DNA from: Diadema setosum | Taxonomy: Eukaryota; Echinodermata; Echinoidea; Diadematoida; Diadematidae | Assembly: GCF_964275005.1 (NCBI RefSeq) | Contig: NC_092705.1 | Coordinates: 10,243,912-10,307,911 of the forward strand | Direction: 5' to 3' | Length of the DNA: 64,000 bases | The notes under the pieces: generated by a model | Told to the model about the DNA's origin: nothing | The model's database searches: none | Seen by the model: only the letters and a program-made list of their open reading frames with translations | Shown: positions 35,840 to 46,941 of the stretch, piece by piece | Numbering within the stretch: the first letter of the stretch is position 1 | Layout of the letters: every line of letters begins with the position of its first letter | Position numbers and translations under genes: made by a program

Positions 35840-36366
35840 TGGAAGCCACTCTGATTCTGCCTGTGGCGGCTGTGGCGGCCATTTTTCAAAATGGCCGCCA
35901 TGTGATATAGCAATGCTGTGTATTTTGCAAACTTTAAGTCCGATTGTCGTGATTCTTGTACCAAAGTATAGGTTTTGAGGGTCAAGGATTCCAATAAAAT
36001 GATTTTTTTTTAGAGGATAAAACCATGGCAACCTACTTATTAGCGGCCATTTTGAAAAAAAAAAAAAACATGGCTGCCGCTCTACATTCTATTCATATAT
36101 CTTTAAAACCAATGAATGCATCTTCATGATTCTGGTGCAAAAATATGTTTTTGAGGTTCAGTTATTTAAATGGATACATCTTTTCGTGTATAAAACCATC
36201 ACATCCTATGTTTTGGCTGCCATTTTAAAACATGGCCACCGCAATATATACTATACTGTACGTCTTTGAAAGTAATTGGGGTCTATGATTTTAAACAAGT
36301 ATTTGTTAGTGAATAGAACTAACACATTTCCTTTTCATGTCCATTTTGATAAATATGACTGCCGCA
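35840..36366. repeat. degenerate tandem array with GGCxGCCATTTT motifs
   Basis: About four diverged units, each carrying a GGC(G/T)GCCATTTT...AAATGGC(C/T)GCC palindrome (near 35,874-35,899, 36,043-36,079, 36,214-36,243 and 36,344-36,362), separated by similar AT-rich text such as CATCTTCATGATTCTGGTGC. The spacing shortens from about 180 to 120 bp. Confidence 0.6.
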
Positions 36367-36378
36367 CAACATAGAGTA

Positions 36379-36379
<1 letters not shown>

Positions 36380-36409
<30 letters not shown>

Positions 36410-36895
36410 TATATACAGTGTGGACTAGAATTATCGGAAACGTGAGTTTTCGCAAATATTTGCACATTTGCATTACTTTGATACCAAAATGAATGACATA
36501 AAGATATAGAGAATTTATCTAGAAGAAGAATGACACCAAAATCATGCGATTTGGTCGAGTAGTTTTCATTCTTCAGATGTTTTTGTAAAGACGGGTCGAG
36601 CGTAAATTTCTTAGCTCAAAGCAACAAGTTTCAGCATCGAACAAAAGCCACTGCCTCTGGAGACTAACTAAGAATTGAGGCCGCACATCACAATGTGGAA
36701 CGCTGAAATAGGATTATTGTCGAAAATTGACCGTCAATAATTGTTGGGTAGTCTCCGTTGCTGAGCTTTGATAAAATAAAGTAAGAAATTAATGATCAAC
36801 AAAAACATGTCCAGAAAGAAAATTACTTAACCAAATTGGACAATTTGGTTTTGAAAAAAATATTCGTTTCTGTTTTCTGAGGGGCCACCCTGTGT

Positions 36896-36935
<40 letters not shown>

Positions 36936-37870
36936 TACACACCCTCACTTGCCATATGTATTGTCCCATTGACAAGAATCGTTCACCTATTATTGGTAAA
37001 TGAACCTCCTTTGTTGTTGCGGCGTTTATAGTTCTTTATTGTTCATTGATTGTTGTTCATTGACCATACCTCTATCACATTCACTATTCAAGTAGGTATT
37101 GAACATCACATAAGTACGATTGTTGCATACGTGGAATACTAAAGATGATTATGTTGAATATCAAAGGTAGAATAAAATGGTGAGAATGGAATAGAAGACC
37201 CCCCCCCCAATTTTGGATGCATAGACAGGAGAGTACAATTAGTATACTGTCATAGTTTCCAGCCACAAAGACATGATTATTGCATTCTTCTAAGACGTAC
37301 TGATTTCTAAAGTTTGTTTTCAGTTCTTGTTCATTATTTCATAGTATGACCTTGTCAAAAATGTTACACAAAATTATTAGGAATCATATGAAGGAATCGA
37401 ATGAGATCTGACAATCCAAAACAATTATTGTTCGGAGATGAACGTGAATGCATAAGATGCAGGTGCGCTTTAGAGAACGTCTTCAGTATTTCTACTGGTG
37501 CCGGTAAGTAAGATCGATTTACTGAATATTTTATTCTGCAGTTTTATCTTCCAATAATTATGAACCCAAAAATGTGTATTTCTTTGAGGTTTTCCTTAAA
37601 TACATAAATTAGCATAATTTTTCTTGTAGTTTATATTTTTGATGGGCGCTGTTACGTTATAAAATTGTGTTGAAATGCCCATTGTCCATTTACCTGTAGA
37701 AGTTGCTTTTGAGTTATGAAACCTTAATCCTTATTCCACATGAGAATGGCAAATGCCTCAAGTATATATTTGTATAATTTCTTTGGGATTAGGGTAGGGT
37801 GAAATTCAGTTCAAGAGGCTAAAATCATTGATAAAAGTTAATGCATAGATCAACCATAACAAGTAATGTA
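36380..37870. other. microsatellites; no gene seen
   Basis: (CA)n at 36,380-36,408 and (TA)n at 36,899-36,929. The rest is featureless AT-rich sequence. Confidence 0.4.
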
Positions 37871-37879
37871 TTCAGAGTA

Positions 37880-39795
37880 GAACTACACACAACGCAACGC
37901 GCAACATTTTTTACTACCCGGAGGTCCTCGAAGAAGACCCGCACATGACAGTACCTAGCATGTATCTCACCCGTAGTTACCCGGAGTTGCACACGCAAGT
38001 CCTATTCACCCGCAGCCAAGTTTAGGCCTTAAGGCCGTGTCACACCATTCCGGGCAAGCTACGCGGGCTTGTGGCGAGGAGGTAGTTTCCAGCACGTAGA
38101 AAATTTTCAGCGGGCGAACAAGAATGTTTGCAATTTTCATTCATGCCTTGTCATACCGTACGGGGGAAATTTTGCGGCTTGACTTGCGGGGAAACAAATT
38201 TACTCCCCGGAGCTCCCCACAGTTGGTCCGCACCTGATCTAGCGCGTAGTTGCCCGGAGGTGCTCACGCAAGTCCGATTTAACCGCAGCCAAGTTTTGAG
38301 CATGACCAAAACCTTTTCCGAATGTAGTCGCGGGAATGCCCGTAGAGGTCCACGCAGAACGCCAGTAGGAGGTCCTTAGCGGCAGCACTTCCCAGGCAAC
38401 TCCCACGCAGGTACTTCGCAGTCCCGTATGCAGCCAAGATAATGAAATTCTGTGGGATTTCAGCCATTCCATTAGAGGAATTCCTTCACCGAGTTGTCAG
38501 CCCCCACGCGACTGGTACAAAGGTCACACAGTATACTCGCAAGTATAATTTAAGTAGAACGCGTCCAGCAAGTAAGACACATGTGCTGACTCGCTCAATC
38601 CTTTTCCGCCCTCAGGAATGTCCGGTATGCTAGAAAATCCCTACACGTAACAAGTCCGAGTAGCTTGCCCGGAAAGGTGTGACAGGGTCTAAACACGGTT
38701 GCGGGTAAAAATATATGCGTGCGCACCTCCGGGCGACTACGGTTGAGATAGGTACTGTCATGTGCGGATCATCTACGGGGACCTCCGGGTAGTCAAAAAT
38801 GCTCTTTGCAAGTCGCACGCAAGGCTTGCCCGGAAAGGTGTGACACGGCCTTTATGTCACACCTTTCTGAGCAAGGTGGGCGGGCTTGTTGCGTGTGGGG
38901 ATTTTCCAGCACGCAGGACAATTTTTGCAGGCAGACAAGGATTTGGGCAAGTTTCGCATGCGTCTTACCTGCTGGACCCGTGCTACTTACGTTCTACTTC
39001 CATGTGACCTGCGTGTCAGGCGCATGGGTGGCGAGTGAGGGCTGACAACTCGGTGAAGGAATCACCCTGAAGGAATTTGATATGGCCGAAGTCCCACAGA
39101 ATGTCATTATCTTGGCCGCATGGGGATTGCGAAGTACCTGCGTTGCAGCTGCGAAGTACCCTCGTGGAGTTGCCTGCGAGGTGCTGCCTCTGAGGGCCTC
39201 CTACTGGCGTTCTGCGTGGACCTCAGCGGGCAATCCCCGCGACTCACCCGGAAAAAGTTTTGGTCATGCTTAAAACTTGGCTGCGGGTAAATCGGACTTG
39301 AGTGCGCACCTCCGGGCAACTACGGGCGAGATACGCGCTAGCTACTGTCAGGTGCGGGCCAACTGCTGGGAGGTCCGGGTAGCAAGATTTTTTCCCCGCA
39401 AGTCAACCCGCAGGGCTTCCCCAGACACGGTGTGACAAGGCCTTGAGCATACTCAAAACTCGTTCCGGGTGAGTCGCGGCAGAGGCACACGCAGAACACC
39501 AGTAGGAGGAACTTAGCGGCAGCACCTCGCAGGCAACTCCCGCGCAGGTACTTCGCAGTTCCCGTATACGATGTCGCTCGTAACTGAAAATGGATCGGTT
39601 TCAAAGCTCTCACGCAGGTCACACGGAATACACGCAAGTAGCAGGTAAATAGCACGCGTCTAGCAGTAAGACGCAAATACGGAACTCACCAACATCCTTG
39701 TCCGCCCGCAGAAAATCCTCCAATCAGGTGCTGGAAAATCCCTACTCGCAAGAAGCCCGCGTAACTTATCCGGAAAGGTGTGACAGGGCCTTAAG
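37880..39795. mobile_element. stack of foldback elements, GTGTCACACC family
   Basis: Contains a truncated unit (37,880-38,028), then a unit starting TTAAGGCCGTGTCACACC at 38,029 and ending GGTGTGACACGGCC near 38,851. A further inverted unit directly abuts it and ends AGGTGTGACAGGGCCTTAAGG near 39,795. All share CCCGGAGGT, GCACATGACAGTAC and CCCGCAGCCAAGTTT words with 33,313-35,034. The several open frames are by-products of the repeats. Confidence 0.7.
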
Positions 39796-40324
39796 GAAAC
39801 TCCAGCACGTGAGAATATATCCTCGGGCCACTTTGAGACAGGAAGAGAGATCCATCATAAATCGTCGTCTCGACGAGAGGTTGAGCCCTGGTCTTCGCAG
39901 CGAATGTCGGGAACTGTTTCGTGTTCGATGACCACGGAGGCAATTCCGCACGACACTTCAGGTTTTGTTTATTCCAGAAGGAAGATATTTTGGACTTCGG
40001 TTAAATCTCGATGTAAATTGTACGGGAGTTTTTGCTTTAGGATGGAAGGACTGCAGGGCGGAGAGTTAGCGACCGTGTTAGTACAACTTTCTATTGAGAA
40101 TTTTGATATTAAAATAATTGTGATATATATGTTTATAATTGGTGTATCTGTCATTATTATGTTTGCTACAGCCAACACACGTCATTGCCTAGCTTGGTCC
40201 GTATTTTCGCTCTTACCTCAATTAAGCGGTGGACGTGGGGGAAGAAAAAAAATCACAAGACTCACACCGCGTACCAAATCCTTGTGGCAGTAGTCACGAC
40301 GGTGGATTTGGACACCGACGAGTC
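39796..40324 (+). other. upstream of the duplicated transporter exon; unrecognised
   Basis: A frame at about 39,823-39,931 reads RATLRQEERSIINRRLDERL and onward, without a match I recognise. No similarity to the sequence upstream of the intact transporter is visible. Confidence 0.3.
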
Positions 40325-40593
40325 ATGGAATGTTCTACTTCAGACGATCGTGGAGAGGCGAATGAACGGTCGCAGGATGGCGAGTCGAACAGGACGGGAG
40401 AGCGACGACGAACTCGAGATGGCGGATGGGCTTGGGTCGTCGTCCTTAGGATCCATGCTGATCTTCGTGCTTCGGCAAGGAGTGTCGAAATGCCCGGGCG
40501 TCTTCTTGCCCATACTCTGCGCGGAGTTCGACACCGGGGCGGCTAAGGTGGGAACCATAAGCTCGCTATTCATGACAGCTGGAGATTTCACAG
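40325..40593 (+). pseudogene. duplicated SLC16-type exon 1, frameshifted, orphan
   Basis: Aligns codon for codon with transporter exon 1 (22,952-23,219) from the ATG, with one extra base. The intact copy has GTCCTGGGATCC and this copy has GTCCTTAGGATCC just after DGGWAWVVVL, so the frame shifts inside helix 1. The last ~210 bp differ at only about six sites, whereas the first ~17 codons (MECSTSDDRGEANERSQ) are almost unrelated. It keeps the same phase-1 donor (CACAG|GTAATG), but no exons 2-4 follow in the window. A short protein from the second frame, starting upstream or at MADGLGSSS, is conceivable. Confidence 0.75.
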
Positions 40594-40692
40594 GTAATGA
40601 TGGTGATAATGATGAGTTTTGCCCTTTACTATGCAACATCATGTAAGAATAAAACACACGCAATCATATATATATATATATATGTATAATAT

Positions 40693-40992
40693 TTCAAATT
40701 CAAATTCAAAGGTTTTATTTTCACTTCTTTCAACAGAATGTACAAAAAGTATAAAGTCGACATGCATTTGAAGGAATGATTCATAGGTAGCAAGAAATAC
40801 ATGTCAGTATAGTAATTACAAAGTGAGGCATTTTTCAAACAAATATATCTATACATTCTGTGGAAAAAAAATGGAGGTACCCACTCAAAAGACTGTGCTT
40901 TGTACTATGTGGGCACCTCACAGGGAAAAGGAAAAAAAAAATAGGTGAATAGCTTAAAACTACAAGTGTGCGGGAAATGAGAAAAGAAGGGA
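40693..40992 (-). repeat. dispersed non-LTR 3'-end repeat, copy 2
   Basis: Second copy of the repeat at 14,068-14,390. In minus orientation it ends AATAAAACC followed by (TTTGAA)n. A few small indels separate the two copies. Confidence 0.65.
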
Positions 40993-41159
40993 AAATAGAA
41001 CCTACATACTTCAGGAAAAAAAACTTTGTTTCTTTCTGTTGCATCATAAGACATTATCATTTCGTATAAATGCATATTGATACTTCACGTTGATTATTTC
41101 AGTACCCATTACAATGTATTATTAGGCCTACTATAAGGTTTCAATCTTTGTTTACTCTG

Positions 41160-41282
41160 TTCAATTCACATCGTCTTGTTTACGTTATTTCTGCCGCTAA
41201 AGAACGTGAGACGTAATTATTATGCTCTTGGCGAAAAATGGAAATAAACTTGAACTTGAACCAAAAAAAAAAAAAAAAAAAA
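41160..41282 (+). repeat. retrotransposon 3' end with poly-A
   Basis: TGGAAATAAACTTGAACTTG then AACC and about 18 A residues: a polyadenylation signal, a short (CTTGAA) tail and a poly-A tract, as expected of a LINE or SINE insertion. The 5' limit was not determined. Confidence 0.5.
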
Positions 41283-42915
41283 GGTTTGTGTCGGGCCTTG
41301 CCTAATGCATAGAATTATAGTTAAACACACTACGTATATATTATCCATTTAATTGGTCTATCCAAATCACTGGACGCACTCCAGGGACCATGCACACACT
41401 CCACTGAGTTACGACAAGATTAGCCATCAGCAAGGACTTAACCACCATGAAGAGACAATCTTCCGCATCTACAGTATCTTATCCATCTAAAAACACCGTC
41501 TTCTCATCGTATTACTATTTCCATTGTATTACATATTTGCTTTTTTCATACAGTTCAAGTTTGGCGTCATGCCCAAAGGCGCAGACAGCCATTTACATGT
41601 TGCACGATCAATTTTCAGATGGATGTAGCTTTGTTATTGTTGTTGTTGTTTATTGAGGCCAAAGCCCCTTTTCTGTTTTCGTTTTGTCTTCCCACGTTAA
41701 CTTCCAGGACAAAAGAATAACTATACCCTACAATCTTTTGTCATTACCATTTCATTTTAGGAGAGTGTTATTGGAGGATCCCCATTAATCGAAATGCATT
41801 GATTCAAAAAGACCTGTCTCTACATACTCGTATTGTATCACAAATTTTGCAAGCCCCGCTTGTGACTTTTTATATTTTCATTCAGTCAATTTATTGTAGT
41901 CAACCGTCGTGCAACAAATTCCGTGCATATTTTAATCGTTTCGTTTTGTTTTACTATTGTTTGCGTAAAGGCCTTCACTGCAGTCTACAAAGGTTGGGAA
42001 GGTCAGAGAGCAGCAAAGCGTAAAGTTTTTCGGCACGTTAGCACTTTAAACGGTGAATTCTGGTACACACAATTTAAAAAGTACTACAGACATTTTGGTT
42101 TGCTGTGGCAGATTTTTTTTTTTTTTCATTAATCACTATACCATCTATTCACACCAAAATGTGTGTAAGGTTTCGATTCCCAAGGTTTGTTGCTACGCAT
42201 TTTCTTTTCATTTTTGGATTGAAGAACCCTAGGCCTATTTCACTTTGGGTTAACGAAACTTCGGAATAACGAACCTTCGGAATAATAACCTCGTTTCATT
42301 TTCGGATTAATGAACCTTCGGAATAACGAATATCACCCGATTAACCCACCAGGTCAGTCCTGGGTCCCTAGCAACGTCGAAGTAACAATAATAGTATATT
42401 CTTCTGAAAAAATACTGAAAACTGAAGTGACTGTTTTCGGTTATATGTGTATATTTTTGTTGTAATCGTTTTTTAATTCACGAGGGAAACAAGAAACCAA
42501 TTGATTCACTGGAAAAAAAAAAGAAAAAAAAATCACCCTGACCTGACGTTCGCACATTGCTTCTTCACCATAGCTTACATACAGGTCAAGTTTCACGCGA
42601 CTTGAAAAAAAAAAGACAAAAAAAAAAACAACAAAAAACACTCGTTCCTTTTTTCACCACTCAGTGTGAGTCCAAGTAAATATTCAATGATAACCTCACC
42701 GTATAAGTGGCATATGATTCATAACATTATATTGTCCTGGATATTGTCCCTTCCATCAAGAAAAAAAAAAAAATGCTTCCAAAAATGCTATTGACTTTGA
42801 AATGCAACTGCTAGACCAATGCGATGGAGCACGAGACATGCAGCTTAAGACTTCTACAATGTTACAGTTTACACTATTCTACAATATTGATAAATAAAAC
42901 GATGTTGTAGTATAA
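41283..42915. other. no gene seen
   Basis: Short open frames without domains. A repeat with TCGGAATAACGAACCTTCGG words lies at 42,245-42,345 and is shared with about 30,820-30,930. Several A-rich tracts occur. Confidence 0.35.
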
Positions 42916-42920
42916 AGTGT

Positions 42921-43072
42921 TTATTGTAAGACCCTCTTCTCTGTATGGGCAGCCTCTGCAATATCATCGTTTGGGGAAGCCTCTGCAATATCATCGTTTG
43001 GGAGTGCCGGTAGCAACATTTTTATCTCATCCTTCCAGCCTCACCAATGCATATAAAGGGGTGTATTACCAA
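42921..43072 (-). pseudogene. possible ankyrin-repeat exon remnant
   Basis: On the minus strand, after an acceptor-like TTTCACAG, the frame reads GNTPLYMHW, a stop, then GWKDEIKMLLPALPNDD and a terminal stop at 42,921-42,923 that overlaps an AATAAA. 'GNTPL..A...G..D.IK.LL' is the ankyrin consensus. The following (SPNDDIAEA) nine-residue unit is duplicated by a 27-bp tandem repeat. The internal stop suggests a decayed copy. One ankyrin unit alone is weak evidence. Confidence 0.35.
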
Positions 43073-43254
43073 CTGTGAAAAAAAAAATATAATATCAGAT
43101 CCTGCATAGATGTGCGTCTAATCATGAGGCCATGAGAATAAATGAGCCAAATTTTACCCAAGAATACCAATTAAATAATTAATAATCTTTTCATTTTTTG
43201 AAGCGGCATGAGCACCGAAAGGTGGACCTCTGCGCAATACAAGTAGCCACTATT

Positions 43255-43302
43255 ATTATTTATTATTAATAAAGAACTTGAACTTGAACTTGAACTTGAC
43301 TT
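43255..43302 (+). repeat. retrotransposon-like tail, AATAAAG(AACTTG)n
   Basis: Four copies of AACTTG follow an AATAAA signal and an (ATT) stretch. Same style as the tails at 41,240 and 45,860. Confidence 0.5.
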
Positions 43303-43798
43303 ATGTACTGCATGGTGACATTGACTTTATTCAAAAAAAAAAAAAGAGAAGTCACTGATGAAGTGGCTAATAAAACATAGCGTCAATATAATTTATTTCT
43401 TCAGCATAGCTTAAAGTTCTATCTCCATATACTTTATAGAGAACTGTTTAATGTGTGACACATCACATTTATTTAGACAATCGTGTTCGCGTGGGTCCCT
43501 TACTGAGTTAAAACTAGTTCAACAACCTTTGACAACCATGAGTATTATGAAAGTATCGGATTTCCCTCTGTTTTCCCAGGACAAAAACACTTTCTGTATC
43601 GGAAACCAGCAAACCGCATTGTTGTACAATCGTTTTTTCCCCTCCAGTAATAAGGTTTGCCGAGGCTCAAGACCTTGGCGGTCCAGCGAGCCATCGATGG
43701 TAAGTGATATGCAATTACATATGAATTAAAACAATGAATTCATTGATATGCTCATCGGTACTTCCTAACCTCGACTTGTCAGCGTTTTCCTTAAAGTA

Positions 43799-44338
43799 GA
43801 CCAAAACCCAATAAGTGAAAGCAGCAACATTACACTAGAACACATCAGTGAAGGTTTGAGGAAAATCGGACAATCGATGCAAAAGCTAAGAATTTTTGAA
43901 AGTTTTGGTGTTGTAATGACTGGATAAGGAGACTACTAGCGTTTATGACGTCATGTGTGGACAACAATATAAAGAAAATAAAAGAAGAATTCCACAAAAA
44001 TTCACTTTTCATGAAAATTATGCATTCCATCAACTTGTTACACATGTTAAGGGTAATATCATTCCCACTGCTTTCTGAAGGTGGTTAGTCAAGTGCCCTT
44101 TCATTAAGGGAGAAAAGTGAAAGTATGTTGAATTTTTCTTTATATTTTCTTTATGATTGTCCATACATGATGTCATAACCTGGAGTATAGTCTCCTTGTC
44201 CAGTCATTATAGCATGAAAACTTTAAAAGTTTATAACTTTTGCACGAATTGTCCGATTTTCCTCAAACTTTCACTGATGCGTTCTAATAATGTTGCTGCT
44301 TTCACTCAATCCACATTGCTCTTTGGGTTTTGGTTTCC
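43799..44338. repeat. long-arm palindromic element, fuller copy
   Basis: Arms of about 210 bp: GACCAAAACCCA, GTGAAAGCAGCAACATT, CAGTGAAGGTTTGAGGAAAA and GTGTGGACAACAATATAAAG on the left recur inverted on the right. The centre (CATTCCATCAACTTG to CTTTCATTAAGG) also occurs in the truncated copy at 16,826-17,235. No coding frame is present. Confidence 0.8.
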
Positions 44339-44552
44339 TCTAACAATCAAACTGTAGTCTTCTTGACCCACATTCGTACAGCAGTGCTGGCAGAGGCTTT
44401 TTCCAATCAAAATAATCTAATGATTTATAAAGGTCGTATATATAATATATATTATACATATGCCTTTCGCAAAAGTTTGCAAGATTTAAGAAACCGAACT
44501 TAATCTTTATAGTAGGCCTTGGTGGCCTATGCAGAGCCTTATTCGCCATGCC

Positions 44553-44753
44553 ATGACTTTGCCACTAAAAATGGCAGATTGGTAATTGGTCGGTCTTTGC
44601 TCAGGCCATCGGGATCTAGATTCGGTTTCTTCAACAAAGGGGAAACAAAATCGATGCCTTGAATAGTATTAGAACTATACCAGATGACAATGATTATGTT
44701 TGTTAGAACCGGAAGCAGCTCATCAAGGCACTCTTTGAGCAGCCAAGTCGGAA
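44553..44753 (-). pseudogene. LINE reverse-transcriptase fragment
   Basis: The minus-strand frame reads PTWLLKECLDELLPVLTNII, then IVIWYSSNTIQGIDFVSPLL, then KKPNLDPDGLSKDRPITNLP. This is the fingers region of CR1/L2/Rex-type non-LTR reverse transcriptases (consensus VTPLLKKPNLDPD..NYRPISNLPFLSK). Stop codons lie just outside this piece, so it is a degraded internal fragment unrelated in position to the tail at 15,150. Confidence 0.75.
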
Positions 44754-46520
44754 GAGCTAGCTAGGATCCAGACTGTGAGCAAGATTTCGATGGAGATAGC
44801 ATGATGAGACGTCGAAGCTGAAATATACAATCCCATATGCATCAATTGTGATATCTCGATATATATATATATATATATATTTAGGCCCTATATAATTATG
44901 TTAAATCACTGCTCCCAATGGTAAAGAGTATATACCTTTTTCACATACAATGCGTTATCTGTTTGTATTAAAAGCGTTAGTTTTAAGGTAGGCTACTTTA
45001 AACTAACAGTTCGTTATTTCTTTCATACACACATCACATCTCTGCATGAGTAATTGAAGTTATCACTGATTTTGTCACATTGTAATTAGTTAGATGTCAT
45101 CGATCCATTACCTTTTTTTTTTTTCATTTGTAGAAGTGGAAAAATACAACAGACTGAACTGAAACGCATGTTACTTGTGTTACCATACCTCATGCAGTAT
45201 CAATAGCGACTTTAATGTGCTGCCAAAAGGGCTGTACATATACTTTGTTATCTGACAAACGGAGTAAAAGGCATATTAAACTGCTCTAAACATAGGGATG
45301 TGTTAGAACAACTCACTTCATGTAATCATATACGGACTGAAAAATTCCTGTACATAGCACTCACCTTGGATTTTTTTTTCTTCTTCTTTCATGAACAAGG
45401 GAAGGCCTTCCGTTGAGGAAGGAAGCATTATCCCGTTCAGCCACGGCTAGAGTCGTTCGATACCTGTAATAATCGATGTTATGACTGCATGCCGGAATTT
45501 GGCAGACAATCATTGTTACTCCCTCCATCCGCACGGCCGGGACCTGGGGTGGTCGACAGGGGCGTAGGTAAAGGGAGGATATATAGGAAATGTATTCCTT
45601 TGGGTTTTCGGGATAGGGTGAGTAAGCATATTCTACCCCATAGTTTGCGGTTTTATTCGATTAATGTTGAGATGGTTTCTACAGTTTACAAACACCGTAA
45701 ACATATCGTTTCATTCTTTAGCAGACTTTTGCGTATGTAATTCTTACAGTTATGTTTAACTGCATCGATAGTACGTCTTACAGTTTTCTTACAGAAAAAC
45801 GGGGAAAAAGCAATGGCTGTATATTCCCTGTGTGATATGTTCAATTCAGAAAACTCTGAATAAACTTGAATTTGAATGTAAATTTTAACTTTTACCGCAC
45901 CGCATAACACAATTAATCATATATCAAAAGTGATGATACACAATAATGAAAATAATGATGGGGATGGTGTCTTCGGTTCATTTATAATGAGAATGAGAAT
46001 AACGATAAACTTTATAGCGTTTTTCGAAACGGCTTCAGTTAAAGCTATCTATACATGATGTAGACCAGCAAGAGAAGTAGGAAGAGACTTACACACTATA
46101 TTAATATGAAAGCATTATAGTTATATCCATTCTAAATACCTCCGATTGGTGTATGGTGTATGTTGCGAACACAATACTTGTAAGTCAATCTTCCATCAAA
46201 GATAAAAACAGAGTGGCTGAATATGGTATCAAAAGAGCAAAACTCGATAGCAGTCTCGAATGAACGAAAGCGGTGAATGTGACGCGAAAATTATTTTGCT
46301 CACTCACTCGCATCTCATCAAAATGGTTTGTCGTCGTGGTACCTTACAAAGTTTTAGATGCCCCTAATGCAAGGGATGGGGTTGTTGCAAATAATGATGT
46401 GCTAAAGGACTGGTATAAGACAGCAGGATGAGTTGAGTCCTTTTGCTGATGAGAATGCTTTTGTCATCCACTCCCCCTATTGAGAGCAAAGTCTCTGTGT
46501 AGGCCTATATACATAATATA
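44754..46520. other. no gene seen; one retrotransposon tail
   Basis: (TA)n at 44,859-44,880. AACTCTGAATAAACTTGAATTTGAAT near 45,850-45,876 is a plus-strand non-LTR-like 3' end. No exon was recognised. Confidence 0.35.
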
Positions 46521-46525
46521 TACAA

Positions 46526-46880
46526 CGTGTGTGTGTGTGTGTTTGTGTGTGTGTGCGTGTCTGTGTGTGTGTGTGATTAAAGTTTTATACATACAAGCAT
46601 GAAAGCGCTCTGCGTGAATCCCCTCCCCTATTCCAAGGACCTGCGTACGCCACTGGCGCCAACACGGTCTGACAGAGTAGCCGCTTCCTCTGTGCAGTTT
46701 CGATCATCCCAAACAGATCGAATACCAGAACCGTTGCTTGAGGAGTCGGTATGCTCTCCCCTCTATAGCCAAAAGAGCGGGAAGAAATCTCGACCTCTTA
46801 ACCGAAGGGCGATATCGTGGATGTTGATCTCCTTGAATCCAGAGATTGTCGTGTACTAGCATCATTCTCGACGACCAACC
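46526..46880 (+). promoter_or_regulatory. upstream region / 5' UTR of IgGFc-ZP gene
   Basis: A (GT)n microsatellite (46,528-46,574) is followed by less AT-rich sequence up to the ATG at 46,881. CTCTATAGCCAAAAG at about 46,761-46,775 is a weak TATA-like element 105-120 bp before the ATG. Nothing firmer is visible. Confidence 0.25.
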
Positions 46881-46941
46881 ATGCCGTCTGCGAGGGCACT
46901 TGCGTTAGTGGGATTTGTTGTGGTGTGTGTGTCAACAAGCC
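46881..46941 (+). CDS. IgGFc-ZP protein, coding exon 1 (signal peptide)
   Basis: ATG followed by MPSARALALVGFVVVCVSTS: a basic residue, a hydrophobic core and small residues, as in a cleavable signal peptide. It has a phase-1 GTAAGT donor and joins exon 2 to give STSR|AIDRPST. Confidence 0.88.
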
